In this document: piece by piece, positions 34,131 through 43,030 of the stretch
Numbering within the stretch: position 1 is the first letter of the stretch
How the letters are laid out: each line of letters starts with the position of its first letter
Origin: Propionibacterium sp. oral taxon 192 str. F0372
GTDB taxonomy: Bacteria; Actinomycetota; Actinomycetes; Propionibacteriales; Propionibacteriaceae
Length of the DNA stretch: 64,000 bases
Direction of reading: 5' to 3'
Assembly: GCF_000413315.1 (NCBI RefSeq)
Contig: NZ_KE340297.1
Span: 1,046,340 to 1,110,339 of the forward strand
Notes under the pieces: generated by a model
The model's database searches: none
Seen by the model: the letters and a program-made list of their open reading frames with translations, nothing else
What the model was told of the DNA's origin: nothing
Position numbers and translations under genes: made by a program

Positions 34131-35210
34131 ATGGGCCACCCATTGAATGATGAGGGATTGTTTCGTGCGGCGACCGCTGAGGTTTCTGGTTACCGCGCCG
34201 ACACCGATGACGTGGTCGCCGCTTTGGAGTTGATCGAAGAAGACATCAATCCCGCCGACGGTGGCCGGAAGGCCAAGAAGGATCCCGCCTCAGGCGGGAT
34301 GATGCCGCCGATGATGGGAGGATCACAAGGGGCGGCGGATGCGGGGCGCCAGGCAGCCCGCGTTTCGCACACCACTCTTGGTGGCGCACCCATGACGCCC
34401 CCGGTGGCCCCAGGAGTCGCAGGTGGTGGGGTATCCGCTCCCGGTGGCCTTGGCTCGGGCTCGGCGAGCCTGGGGTCTGCCGGTGCTGGCGGTGCCAGTG
34501 GAACGATCGCTGCCGGTGGTGGCCCCGATCAGGGATTCGGCATCAACCCCGCCACGGGTCGGCCATGGTCCCCGGGAGACCCAGGGTTCATTGAGCGTTT
34601 CGGTGTGCGTGATCCGTCTACCGGTGTCTACCACAACCCGTATACGGGAATGTCTTACGATCCGACCACCGGCCTATGGACACGCACCGGAACAGGTGCC
34701 GTCGCGGGGTCCGGTGGATCTGGTGCGGTGTCGTCGCCGCCAGCCGGTGGGTCCCCGGTAGATGGGGGCGGGGCCTCAGGCCCAGCGGCTGGTGGGGCGA
34801 ATGGCTCGGCAGATTCGACTGCCGCGGGTGTGCCCGCGGCGCCATCCCCGGCAGTTCCCACGGCTGGTTCTGGTGGGGCGGGTGGTGCGCCGCCACCTGG
34901 CGGGGCGGGTTCTGGTTTCCAGGTAGAGCCCGCGGAATTGGATACCGCCTCGACGAAGTGGGATGACATGTCGTCGGGCATGTCGCAGATTGCGCAGCGC
35001 ATCGGCGATGTGGCGGCAGCGGTGCAGTTCGGGATGGTGGTGCGTCCCATCGCGGCGTATACCTCGGCGTCCGGGGCTGCGCAGACCCAGACCGGGCAGG
35101 TGTCATCGGTCTACCAGGATTCCTCGACCAAGATGCGCCAGACCTCCGCCGACTACGGCGACACCGAGACCCAAAATGCTTTCACAGCTCGTTTACCGGA
35201 GGAACCATGA
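34131..35210 (+). CDS. Gly/Ala/Pro-rich protein with WXG100/EspC-like C-terminus
   Basis: A 359-residue protein, probably a type VII secretion substrate or accessory protein. A short helical N-terminus is followed by a Gly/Ala/Pro/Ser-rich linker (about residues 55-270). Inside the linker sit four copies of a P-x-T-G motif (NPATG, DPSTG, NPYTG, DPTTG). The last 80 residues (ELDTASTKWDDMSSGMSQIA) form a WXG100-like helical hairpin. GGAGG precedes the ATG. It is coupled by a four-base overlap to the next gene. I do not know a characterised homologue. Confidence 0.8.
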   Translation: MGHPLNDEGLFRAATAEVSGYRADTDDVVAALELIEEDINPADGGRKAKKDPASGGMMPPMMGGSQGAADAGRQAARVSHTTLGGAPMTPPVAPGVAGGGVSAPGGLGSGSASLGSAGAGGASGTIAAGGGPDQGFGINPATGRPWSPGDPGFIERFGVRDPSTGVYHNPYTGMSYDPTTGLWTRTGTGAVAGSGGSGAVSSPPAGGSPVDGGGASGPAAGGANGSADSTAAGVPAAPSPAVPTAGSGGAGGAPPPGGAGSGFQVEPAELDTASTKWDDMSSGMSQIAQRIGDVAAAVQFGMVVRPIAAYTSASGAAQTQTGQVSSVYQDSSTKMRQTSADYGDTETQNAFTARLPEEP

Positions 35211-36151
35211 AGATCATCATTCCCGAGAACAGGCAGACCCCGAAATCGGCATCGATCATGACCGATGCATGCGGTGAGGTGCGCTTCTCGAACGATTCAG
35301 ATATCCGTGATCTCTACAAGGTGATGGCCGACAATGTGGAGACCGCAATCGCCAATGACCGGGCCGAGGTGGAGATCGCGCGCGGGTATCTGCGGACATG
35401 GTATTGCACCGACGGCCATGATGCCTCGGCATCGGTGGAGTCCTTCGCCCAGCTGGAGGCCAGGGCGAGGGCTGTGATCGGCGAGCTGGATGGGCTTTTG
35501 GTGCCCTTCGTCGAGACTGCCGGGATGATCGTGGGCAATATGGGCGCGGTGGAGCAGTGGAAGGCCATCATCGCCGATCTAGGTGATCTAGAGCAGCGGG
35601 CCCGGGAACTGTCGGTGATCCCGCAGTGGAGCGGTGCGGCCGCGCAGCAGTATGCGGACAACACGATGCGTAATGCCGAGCGCACCCATGTTTTGGTGGA
35701 TTTGGTGCGCAACACCAAGGGGTCGGTGGAGGCGGTGTCGGTGATCCAGACGGTGATCGCGCAGATCACCGCCGATTGCCTGCATTTCCAGAACCTGCAC
35801 GTCGAAAAAAGCGGGAATGTCGAGTTCAATGAAGACAGCACCCGGTACGAGCTTAGCCAGTTGTCGCGGGGACAGCTGCTGGATCACCAGTTCTACAAGC
35901 GCACGCGGTTCATGATCGAGATCGTGGAGCGGGCGAAATGCCAGCTGGAGTCGGTGGCCGCCGAATCCCAGGAGTGGCAGGCCGCCTCGCAAGACATCGG
36001 CACTCAGCTGGCCGCGGCGACCAAGGCCGCGTTGTGCTGGCAGGGCGCGAGCACCGATTACGACACCGATGTGGATGCCGATGCTGAGGATCTGTGCACC
36101 ACCGGCGGTGATGATGGCCTGCCCGATGGCAGGTTCAAGCCGGGCTGGTGA
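35207..36151 (+). CDS. Helical WSG-motif protein, putative type VII secretion partner
   Basis: A 314-residue protein, mostly helical, without signal peptide or membrane segment. A WXG-type turn occurs in VIPQWSGAAAQQYADN near residue 140, between two long helices, as in the WXG100/LXG superfamily. The C-terminus is acidic. Overlap with the upstream gene suggests the two products act together, perhaps as a chaperone-substrate or heteromeric pair of the nearby ESX system. The family is not recognised. Confidence 0.75.
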   Translation: MKIIIPENRQTPKSASIMTDACGEVRFSNDSDIRDLYKVMADNVETAIANDRAEVEIARGYLRTWYCTDGHDASASVESFAQLEARARAVIGELDGLLVPFVETAGMIVGNMGAVEQWKAIIADLGDLEQRARELSVIPQWSGAAAQQYADNTMRNAERTHVLVDLVRNTKGSVEAVSVIQTVIAQITADCLHFQNLHVEKSGNVEFNEDSTRYELSQLSRGQLLDHQFYKRTRFMIEIVERAKCQLESVAAESQEWQAASQDIGTQLAAATKAALCWQGASTDYDTDVDADAEDLCTTGGDDGLPDGRFKPGW

Positions 36152-36207
36152 GCCCGAGTTGCTGGTCGGGCTTGTTGTGTGACGTTATATGAGTGGGAGG
36201 AGTTGTT

Positions 36208-37170
36208 GTGGTGGTTCGTGTGGTGTCGGTGGTGTTGGTGTTGGTGTTGGTGGTGTCGGGGTGTCATCGTCGGTATGGGCCGGGGGTGGAGTTGGAGGAT
36301 CAGTTAGAGGAGATTATTCGTCAGTCGGGGATTTCTCGTGATGCTCAGGTGCTTCAGATGAGCATTTTTGTAGATCATCTTGTTGTGATGACGTCTTATC
36401 AGGGTAAATTGCAGAAATTGAGCTTGGAACTTGGTGATTTGAAGCTTTATGAGGTGACCGATCAGGGGGGTGTTCGTGTGCGGGGGGCGGCGTCGTTGTC
36501 GCAGTTTGATGTGTCGGGGTTGATTGCTCGGTATCGTGAGGTTCTTGATGGGGGTCGGTGTGAGAACCCTGCGGTGTATGACATGATTACTCCTGCGGGT
36601 TATCATGCGCTCACGACTACTTGTAAAAATAAGGATGATATTAGCGAGCGTCCTTTTGAGGATAGTGGGACGGTGGATGGTGTGGGGGTTCCGGATTTTC
36701 CGGATCCTTTTGATCCGGAGCAGGTTGCTGCGTTGGCTCGGGTGTTGCCGAAGGTGTTGCCGCAGGGTGGGGCGTTGACGAGTTGGACGGTGTGGTTGAG
36801 TACAATATCGATTGGTCAGCAGGCGGATGGGATGTGGGCTACTGATATTTGGGGTGAGCCGTGTAAAACGACGGTTGTGACGATTTCTTCGGGGCCTCCG
36901 GTGGATGTGGGGTGTGATTCTAATCCGAATATGACTCCGGAGACTGAGTTGCCGCCGTCGTTTTTGTTGTCGGATTATGATCCGGGGTTTGCGTTGGAGG
37001 TTGCTGGGCAGATTAAGGCACAGACGGGTTTGGATGTGACTCGTGATGTGTTTCCTGATGGTTCGTATCTTCATTTTGCGAGTAATGATGGTGTGAATCT
37101 GTATTGGGAGTTGTCGACTGCCAGGCTTGGGCTTGCTCAGCATCCTGGTGGTGTCATTGCCCCCAAATGA
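36208..37170 (+). CDS. Lipoprotein of unknown function, unusual base composition
   Basis: A 320-residue protein with an N-terminal hydrophobic helix ending in lipobox VVSGC, so a membrane-anchored lipoprotein is expected. The GTG at 36208 follows GGGAGGAG; a GTG at 36193 would place that site inside the gene. Codons end mainly in T or G instead of C or G, so the coding strand is rich in G+T and poor in C, unlike every neighbour. This composition suggests recent transfer or unusual mutation. It lies between the WSG protein and the YbaB-like gene. No family recognised. Confidence 0.78.
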   Translation: MVVRVVSVVLVLVLVVSGCHRRYGPGVELEDQLEEIIRQSGISRDAQVLQMSIFVDHLVVMTSYQGKLQKLSLELGDLKLYEVTDQGGVRVRGAASLSQFDVSGLIARYREVLDGGRCENPAVYDMITPAGYHALTTTCKNKDDISERPFEDSGTVDGVGVPDFPDPFDPEQVAALARVLPKVLPQGGALTSWTVWLSTISIGQQADGMWATDIWGEPCKTTVVTISSGPPVDVGCDSNPNMTPETELPPSFLLSDYDPGFALEVAGQIKAQTGLDVTRDVFPDGSYLHFASNDGVNLYWELSTARLGLAQHPGGVIAPK

Positions 37171-37203
37171 GTCATTTTTGCTGAGGAGTTGAGGTGTAAT
37201 ACG

Positions 37204-38019
37204 ATGAACAACCCGTCCACTCCCAAACAACGTCTCGAATGGCCACACCACATAACCGACGACATCCTCGCACCACCCCGGTACGACAGCCCGCAAGAAG
37301 AACCTATGTACGATGACGAAGAAGCGCATGCCCCCACTGCGGCGGGCATCGGTGGTAGGCCTGCTCAGCAGGATTCGGTGACAGCCGACGACGAGAAGAG
37401 CTTCACTTCGGCATGGTCTCCCGAACTGGGGTTCCCCGATCCCGAGAGGGTGATCCGGGTCTGGGCTGATCCCGACCTGACGGTGCGCAAGGTGCGTCTT
37501 TCGCTCAACTGGCGCAAGAAAACCGAGAAATACAGCCTTGATCAGGCTTTCGCGGCGGCGTTTATGTTGATCAATGCCACGTATCTTACCGATCGGTACC
37601 CTCTGCCGGAACCAGATCCGCTGCCCGTCGAGCCTTTCCAGGGGCCGGTCGGATGGCACGTGTTCGCCCAGATGACCAAAGAACGTGATCGCATTCAGGC
37701 CGCCATCGACGAGCTCGGCGACGTGCCGCCCACTCGGTGGGTTGGGGCCCAATCCACGGGTTCTGCCTGCCAGAACGGCGTCGTGATTGTCTTGGGTATT
37801 TTCGGTCAACCCGTCGCGGCGAATTTCGACCCGGACTGGCTGGACACCGACCTGAGCTCTCGCGAGATCGACAGGGCCGTCATGACCGCCTATAGGCAGG
37901 CTCGCAAAGCCCACCAGCCGCCGACCGTCGTTTTTGGGGAGCGCGAACTTCTTGCCCGCGAACACGACCGGCTCTCCCGGAACCTGCTGGCCAGCTTCCG
38001 CAATGGCGTCAGGCCCTGA
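37204..38019 (+). CDS. YbaB/EspL-like protein
   Basis: A 271-residue protein with an N-terminal disordered stretch (residues 1-70). The domain WADPDLTVRKVRLSLNWRKK...LDQAFAAAFMLINATYL (residues 85-125) resembles the YbaB-like proteins encoded in actinobacterial ESX loci. A second similar segment near residue 225 (LDTDLSSREIDRAVMTAYRQARKA) suggests a tandem arrangement. The ATG at 37204 has GAGGTG upstream. It ends the four-gene group from 34131 and is probably an accessory factor of type VII secretion, by context. Confidence 0.7.
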   Translation: MNNPSTPKQRLEWPHHITDDILAPPRYDSPQEEPMYDDEEAHAPTAAGIGGRPAQQDSVTADDEKSFTSAWSPELGFPDPERVIRVWADPDLTVRKVRLSLNWRKKTEKYSLDQAFAAAFMLINATYLTDRYPLPEPDPLPVEPFQGPVGWHVFAQMTKERDRIQAAIDELGDVPPTRWVGAQSTGSACQNGVVIVLGIFGQPVAANFDPDWLDTDLSSREIDRAVMTAYRQARKAHQPPTVVFGERELLAREHDRLSRNLLASFRNGVRP

Positions 38020-38112
38020 CAAGGAAGGCCCCCTCGACCAGGGTCACCGTCGCTGCGTAGATACGGCGTGATCGTAGCGAATCATCGCACCCACCACACC
38101 AGTCGCCTCACG

Positions 38113-38706
38113 TCAACCACCACATGAATGGTCAAGGAAGACCTCTATCATGTGCAGGGCCTGTTTTTTGAAGTCAGGGCCAGGGTTGATGAGTAGGTGG
38201 ATGGCGAGTCCGTCCACCAGCCCGTGTAGTGCCGTTGTCGCTGCCTCTATGTCGAACCCCGGGGTAGTGAGCCCCGCACAATGCAGCCGGGCAACCAGAA
38301 GTCGGCATACCTCCCGAACGGTCTTGTAGCTCTCATCCAGAACCTCCCGGATGCGGTCGTTCCCCGGTGCTTCGGCGATGAGTGCAACGGTGACCTCCAT
38401 CTCCGCCCGGCGCTCAGCATCAAGAGGAAGAAGCTCCTCGACGACGGCCAGAGCGAGCTTTCGCGGGTCGGGCTCATCAAGATGACGTTGGATGCGGAGC
38501 CCCGCTCGCTGCCCCACCAGCTCTGTGGCGTGCACGAGCAGCTCGGTCTTGCTGGGGAAGACGTGCCTGATCGAACCGGTGGAGATCCCGGCTTCTGTGG
38601 CGACGGTACGGATGGAAACGCCACTGATGCCCTCGGTGTGGATCACTCGCCACGTCGCCTCTGCGATTTCTTCCCGGCGTTTGTCGTGATCGATGAGCTT
38701 GGGCAC
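38113..38706 (-). CDS. TetR-family repressor (BetI/AcrR type)
   Basis: A repressor of about 197 residues. The helix-turn-helix is SIRTVATEAGISTGSIRHVF (residues 32-51) and the ligand-binding C-terminus is BetI-like. The GTG at 38706 is preferred because TAGCAT ends 6 nt upstream (leaderless), although TTG at 38709 is in frame. It is divergent from an MFS gene, and one large palindrome fills the spacer and both promoters. The standard arrangement is drug-inducible derepression of the efflux pump. Confidence 0.9.
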   Translation of the reverse strand: MPKLIDHDKRREEIAEATWRVIHTEGISGVSIRTVATEAGISTGSIRHVFPSKTELLVHATELVGQRAGLRIQRHLDEPDPRKLALAVVEELLPLDAERRAEMEVTVALIAEAPGNDRIREVLDESYKTVREVCRLLVARLHCAGLTTPGFDIEAATTALHGLVDGLAIHLLINPGPDFKKQALHMIEVFLDHSCGG

Positions 38707-38707
38707 C

Positions 38708-38741
38708 AACTCATGCTAGCACAAATGTGTTAGCATGAGTT
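38708..38741. promoter_or_regulatory. 34-bp palindromic operator covering divergent -10 boxes
   Basis: The arms AACTCATGCTA (38708-38718) and TAGCATGAGTT (38731-38741) are perfectly complementary; an inner CACA/TGTG pair extends the symmetry. Each arm contains a TAGCAT -10 box, one for tetR and one for the MFS gene, so bound repressor would block both. Confidence 0.8.
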
Positions 38742-38777
38742 TTGTTAACTCGATCGTATTACCAAAGTGAGGATCTA

Positions 38778-40295
38778 ATGCCACCCAACAGCAGTGCCGC
38801 GTTGCGTCATGAGCGCCGAATACTGGACAGTGCGACTCTCACCAGCGGAGTGGGACAGGTCATCGACTTCGCCCTTCCCTTGTTCGCCGGGGCGGTACTC
38901 GGTTTGAGCCCGGGACAGACAGGGATTCTCATCGCAGCGGACCAGGTGGCAGCTTTGCTCATCCGACCGCTTGCTGGGATGGTTGTCGACCGAGTGGATC
39001 GTTCGACCGTCGCCGGTGCCGGGGCAGGTGCATTCGCGGTGGGTTGCGGGCTCTATGCCCTGTCCACCGGATTGCCGCTGGCGTTGATCGCCGCAGTCGT
39101 CACCGGTGCAGCCGAGGCGTTCTTGTGGGTGGCAATCCGGGCGAGCATCGGCGAACGACTCTCGGAGGATTCGAGTGTGTTCGCGAAGCTGGTCGCAGCC
39201 GAGGAGACCGGTGGCTGGCTGATCGTAGTCCCAGCGATCATCCTTCTTTCCATCACCGGATACCGCTGGGTATTTGCGGGCGCAGCCGCGTGCTGCCTTC
39301 TCGCCGTCTGGGGTCTGCTCAGTGAACGAGGTCATCGCACCCGTGCGAACGATGCGGGGCTAGACTGCGCGGAGTTGCCGAGCACGCCGTTGCAAGGATT
39401 GCGAGGAATCGGTACCAAGCTCCGGCCGATGCTCGTGGCCGTGATGACGACAATGACCGCGGAGGCATCTGTCAGCCTGCTGCTGATGCTGCACCTGCAG
39501 CGCGGGTTCCATCTCGATGTCGTCCAGATTGCGTACGTGTTCCTACCGGGTGCGATCGCGCTGAGCATTCTCCCGCCCTACCTGCATCGGTTGGTCCTGC
39601 GGTTTGGCCGTCGCAGAATGCTCATGCTGGGCTCGGTGTCGAGCGCGCTTTTCGCAGCGGGCCTCGCGCTCGCGCCAACTCCCTGGTGGATCGCCGCACT
39701 ATGGGTGCTCTCCGCGGTTGCTTGGTCCATTGTCATCCCCGTGCAGCAGTCCGTGATCGCTGAGGCGACGGGAAGTATGCACCTTGGCCGAGGACTGAGC
39801 CTGTACGAGGGGGCCTGCCTTGCCGGAGCGGTCATCGGTTCGCTTGCCGCGGGATTGCTCTACGAGTCGGGAAGTTGGCTCCTCGCCTGCAGCGTCTGTG
39901 CGGTGATCATCGCATTGGGCGCGGTGCTGGTTCCGGCAGCAGTCAGGCGTCTTGAGGTTGCCGACTACCCTGCGCCGACACCGGAATGTGACGAGGATCT
40001 GGCACCTGCACCCGCCCCGGAACAAGGCGATCTTGGGACAGAGGAGTCAGCGTCTGCCTCTGACACCCGCTCGAACAGGCGGACGAGCCTCACATCTCGC
40101 CGTGAGATTCTCATCGATTTCGCTTGGCACAGTGGATTATTCGCTGCAGCGGCAGTCATCACATGGGTTATACACCAGTTCTTCACTGGTGGCATCGTCA
40201 CCACGGCCTCCGTCGTGCTCCGTGTCTGGGCTACTGTCTACATCATCGATCTCATCTGGACGGCGTGCGATCTTCTCAAAAACCGCGACGCGTAG
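38778..40295 (+). CDS. MFS transporter, probable drug efflux
   Basis: A 505-residue major facilitator with 12 predicted helices in residues 20-400 and the loop 2-3 signature GMVVDRVDRSTVAGAG. An acidic/Ser-rich linker (residues 405-435) precedes an extra C-terminal segment with two more helices (FAWHSGLFAAAAVITWVIHQF and VLRVWATVYIIDLIW), not found in standard MFS pumps. The ATG at 38778 is preceded by AAGTGAGGAT; an earlier in-frame ATG at 38742 is rejected. The divergent TetR and shared operator suggest inducible efflux. Confidence 0.9.
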   Translation: MPPNSSAALRHERRILDSATLTSGVGQVIDFALPLFAGAVLGLSPGQTGILIAADQVAALLIRPLAGMVVDRVDRSTVAGAGAGAFAVGCGLYALSTGLPLALIAAVVTGAAEAFLWVAIRASIGERLSEDSSVFAKLVAAEETGGWLIVVPAIILLSITGYRWVFAGAAACCLLAVWGLLSERGHRTRANDAGLDCAELPSTPLQGLRGIGTKLRPMLVAVMTTMTAEASVSLLLMLHLQRGFHLDVVQIAYVFLPGAIALSILPPYLHRLVLRFGRRRMLMLGSVSSALFAAGLALAPTPWWIAALWVLSAVAWSIVIPVQQSVIAEATGSMHLGRGLSLYEGACLAGAVIGSLAAGLLYESGSWLLACSVCAVIIALGAVLVPAAVRRLEVADYPAPTPECDEDLAPAPAPEQGDLGTEESASASDTRSNRRTSLTSRREILIDFAWHSGLFAAAAVITWVIHQFFTGGIVTTASVVLRVWATVYIIDLIWTACDLLKNRDA

Positions 40296-40335
40296 ACGTG
40301 ATTTTCCACCGCAGCGTACGAGTAGTGGACGAAAC

Positions 40336-40382
40336 AATGGGCGTCTCGGCCACGCGAGATTCAGGCGACCGAGACGCCCATT
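40336..40382. terminator. Bidirectional hairpin terminator
   Basis: AATGGGCGTCTCGG (40336-40349) pairs perfectly with CCGAGACGCCCATT (40369-40382). It sits between the convergent MFS and alcohol dehydrogenase genes, with short A- and T-rich flanks. Confidence 0.75.
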
Positions 40383-40390
40383 TCGTCATC

Positions 40391-41410
40391 TCAGACCTCC
40401 AGGAAAACCTTGATGGCTTCCCGCTTGTCCATCGCCTCGTAGCCGCGGGCGGCTTCTTCGAGGGGCAGGGTCAGGGTGAAGACCTTGCCCGGGTCGATCA
40501 CCTCGTCGTCGATGAGCTTGATGAGATCGGGCAGGAAACGACGCACCGGGGCCGGGCCGCCGTGCAGATGGATCTGGCTGAAGAATAGCTGGAGTCCGTC
40601 GAGGGTCTGGTCATGGGAGACACCGACGAAACCGACGTGGCCCCCAGGACGGCAGCAGCTGATGGCCTGCTGCATTGAGGCGTGAGTGCCCACCGCCTCG
40701 ACGACCGAGTGCGCGCCTAGCCCGCCGGTGAGTTCCTTCACCTTTGCCACGCCCTCATCGCCCCGCTCGGCGACGATATCGGTGGCACCGAACTCGCGGG
40801 CCAACTGTTGACGATCGGCGTGGCGGCTCATAGCGATGATCCGTTCGGCTCCCAATTGTTTTGCGGCGAGCACGGCCATCAGGCCGACGGCTCCATCACC
40901 GACAACCACCACCGTTTTCCCGGGCCCGGTTTCGGCAGCCACGGCACCGAACCATCCGGTGCCCAGCACGTCGGAAGCAGCCAGGTAGGAGCGCAGCTTC
41001 TGCGGGGTAAGCGGAGTAGCCGAGGAAGCCTTCACCAAGGTTCCGTCGGCTAGCGGCACCCGGGCCATTTCGGCCTGGGTGCCGCTGATGAATCCGCCAT
41101 TGATGCAGCGCGAGGGATAGCCGGAGCGGCAGATCTCGCATTTCCCGCAGGACAGGCAAAAAGAACCGATCACCAGGTCGCCGGGAGCGACGGTGGTGAC
41201 CTCAGAACCGACCTCGGTTACCACGCCGACATACTCGTGGCCCATAGGGGCATTGTTGGTGGGCTCCTGGCCGCGATAGGGCCACAGGTCGGAGCCGCAG
41301 ATACATGCGGCCGACAGTTTGATGATTGCATCGGTGGGCTCGACGATGCCCGGGGTGGGAACGTCGTCGACCCGGACATCTTTGGGGGCGTGCATGATGA
41401 CTCCACGCAT
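40391..41410 (-). CDS. Zinc-dependent alcohol dehydrogenase family protein
   Basis: A 339-residue medium-chain dehydrogenase. Catalytic zinc ligands are Cys in ACICGSD near residue 37 and His-Glu in MGHEYVG near residue 60. The structural zinc has four Cys in CLSCGKCEICRSGYPSRC near residue 92. The NAD(P) Rossmann motif is VVVGDGAVGLMA near residue 170. The oxidised substrate is unknown. The ATG at 41410 follows AGGAGGTCC, one of the best ribosome-binding sites in the window; a 43-residue upstream extension is rejected. It is probably monocistronic and ends at the shared terminator. Confidence 0.93.
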   Translation of the reverse strand: MRGVIMHAPKDVRVDDVPTPGIVEPTDAIIKLSAACICGSDLWPYRGQEPTNNAPMGHEYVGVVTEVGSEVTTVAPGDLVIGSFCLSCGKCEICRSGYPSRCINGGFISGTQAEMARVPLADGTLVKASSATPLTPQKLRSYLAASDVLGTGWFGAVAAETGPGKTVVVVGDGAVGLMAVLAAKQLGAERIIAMSRHADRQQLAREFGATDIVAERGDEGVAKVKELTGGLGAHSVVEAVGTHASMQQAISCCRPGGHVGFVGVSHDQTLDGLQLFFSQIHLHGGPAPVRRFLPDLIKLIDDEVIDPGKVFTLTLPLEEAARGYEAMDKREAIKVFLEV

Positions 41411-41984
41411 GGTGGACCTCCTGTATCGGAATGCTCGTGCGTTTCTCGATTTTAGGAGCCGATGGCCGGCAAGCGAAGTTCCGATTCGTAGCCGGGATGT
41501 GCAGGAGAGTGCGGGATAGCGGTCCCGCACCAGGTGCAAGGGTTGGGTCGATTGTCTGGCTCGACCGGTGAGGCCCCGGGTGAGTGGCGACGCGTGGTTT
41601 CGGGGACTGAACGCGACGCCACCCGGGGGTTGATCAGGTAGAGGTGGGCTGCTTCGTTGGGCCCTGTGCGAGCGCCGCTTCCCCGACCGGATCGAGTTTC
41701 AAAACATACTCGTATGGAACGTTTCGCGCATCTTCATGGAAACTCAGGGTTCTGGGTAATCAATGCTACGGCCACCACGACCCCGATGAGCAGCGCGCTC
41801 AGATGGCTGCCGATCGCGGCCATGGCGATGGTTCCAGCCGAGGCGATCAACGAACTGATCAGGGTCGGGTGATGGTGATGGGTTCCGCAGGGGGCTCGTA
41901 AGCCGATGGCAACTGGGTTGCCCATCGAGTGACCGTTGAGTGGGCAGCCGGAGATGGATCGACAGTGCCCCGTAGACTTCGTTC
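41411..41984. other. 574-nt spacer, no convincing gene
   Basis: This lies between the divergent alcohol dehydrogenase and OTCase genes. A 63-codon frame on the minus strand (41734-41925) encodes a hydrophobic C-terminal half that could be a small membrane protein, but it lacks a ribosome-binding site or promoter. The -10 for the OTCase gene is at its right end. Nothing else is seen. Confidence 0.45.
41973..41978 (+). promoter_or_regulatory. -10 box, leaderless OTCase gene
   Basis: TAGACT ends 6 nt before the ATG at 41985; there is no Shine-Dalgarno. Confidence 0.55.
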
Positions 41985-42986
41985 ATGGCTGACCTGTACG
42001 GACGCAATTTCCTCAAGGAACTCGACTTCACCTGCGGCGAGTGGACCCAGATGCTGGACCTTGCCGCCGAGCTCAAGGCCGCCAAGAAACAGGGCAGGGA
42101 ACAGCGACGTCTCGTGGGCCGCAACATCGCCCTCATTTTCGAGAAGACCTCCACCCGCACCCGGTGTGCCTTCGAGGTGGCCGTCCATGACCAGGGTGGG
42201 CACACAACTTTCCTGGATCCGATTGCATCCCAGATCGGGCACAAGGAATCCATGCCCGACACCGCCCGGGTGCTGGGTCGGATGTTCGATGGCATTGAGT
42301 ACCGGGGTTTCGAGCAGTCACGCGTCGAGGAACTCGCCGAATACGCCGGGGTGCCGGTGTGGAACGGGCTCACCAACGAGTGGCACCCCACCCAGATGCT
42401 CTCCGATCAACTCACCATCAGGGAATTTGTTGATCATCCCCTCCATGAAACCGCCGTCGCCTATATCGGCGATGCCCGCTACAACATGGGCAATTCTTGG
42501 CTGGTCGCCTCGGCATTGATGGGCATGGACGTGCGCATCATCGCCCCCGAGGCTTTCCAGCCCTGCGCCGAGGTGCGGGAATCCGCCGAGAAATTGGCCG
42601 CCGATACCGGGGCACGAATCACCATCACCGACGAGATCGATGCAGTCGAGGGGGTCGACGTCGTCGCGACCGATGTGTGGGTGTCGATGGGGGAGCCCAA
42701 GGAAGTGTGGGCGGAGCGGATAGCGGCTTTGCGCGGCTATCAGGTGAACGCGGACCTCATGGCCCGCACCGGCAAGGCCCACTCACTGGCGATGCACTGT
42801 CTGCCTGCCTTCCACGACCTAGGCACCGAGGTCGGTCGCCAGGTCTACGAGCTCACTGGGATGGACGCCTTGGAGATCACCCACGAGGTCTTCGAACAGA
42901 ATGCCGAGGTCATCTTCACTGAGGCCGAGAACCGGATGCACACCATCAAGGCCATCGTCGTCGCCACGGTAGGTGAGCGTTCCTGA
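41985..42986 (+). CDS. Ornithine carbamoyltransferase, ArcB-like
   Basis: A 333-residue OTCase joining carbamoyl phosphate and ornithine to citrulline, or the reverse in arginine catabolism. The carbamoyl-phosphate loop is [15 protein letters not shown] near residue 50, then HPTQM near residue 130 and the ornithine/catalytic loop HCLPAFHD near residue 267. The length, the start [15 protein letters not shown] and the phrase [18 protein letters not shown] resemble catabolic ArcB and enteric ArgF more than the shorter biosynthetic actinobacterial ArgF. No arcA, arcC or other arg genes are near, so the anabolic or catabolic role is undecided. Confidence 0.93.
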   Translation: MADLYGRNFLKELDFTCGEWTQMLDLAAELKAAKKQGREQRRLVGRNIALIFEKTSTRTRCAFEVAVHDQGGHTTFLDPIASQIGHKESMPDTARVLGRMFDGIEYRGFEQSRVEELAEYAGVPVWNGLTNEWHPTQMLSDQLTIREFVDHPLHETAVAYIGDARYNMGNSWLVASALMGMDVRIIAPEAFQPCAEVRESAEKLAADTGARITITDEIDAVEGVDVVATDVWVSMGEPKEVWAERIAALRGYQVNADLMARTGKAHSLAMHCLPAFHDLGTEVGRQVYELTGMDALEITHEVFEQNAEVIFTEAENRMHTIKAIVVATVGERS

Positions 42987-43030
42987 TCGGTTCGGCACCC
43001 GTCAGCGATCGTTTTCGTCATTCGCCATGA

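Noticed and set aside
36304..38022. 572-codon open frame on the minus strand
   Set aside because: It is antisense to the lipoprotein and YbaB-like genes. Its translation is dominated by Arg, His, Pro and Asn runs caused by the skewed composition of the plus-strand gene.
41734..41925. 63-codon hydrophobic minus-strand frame as a gene
   Set aside because: It has no ribosome-binding site or leaderless -10, and the Thr/His-rich start is unconvincing; it is kept only as a note in the spacer entry.
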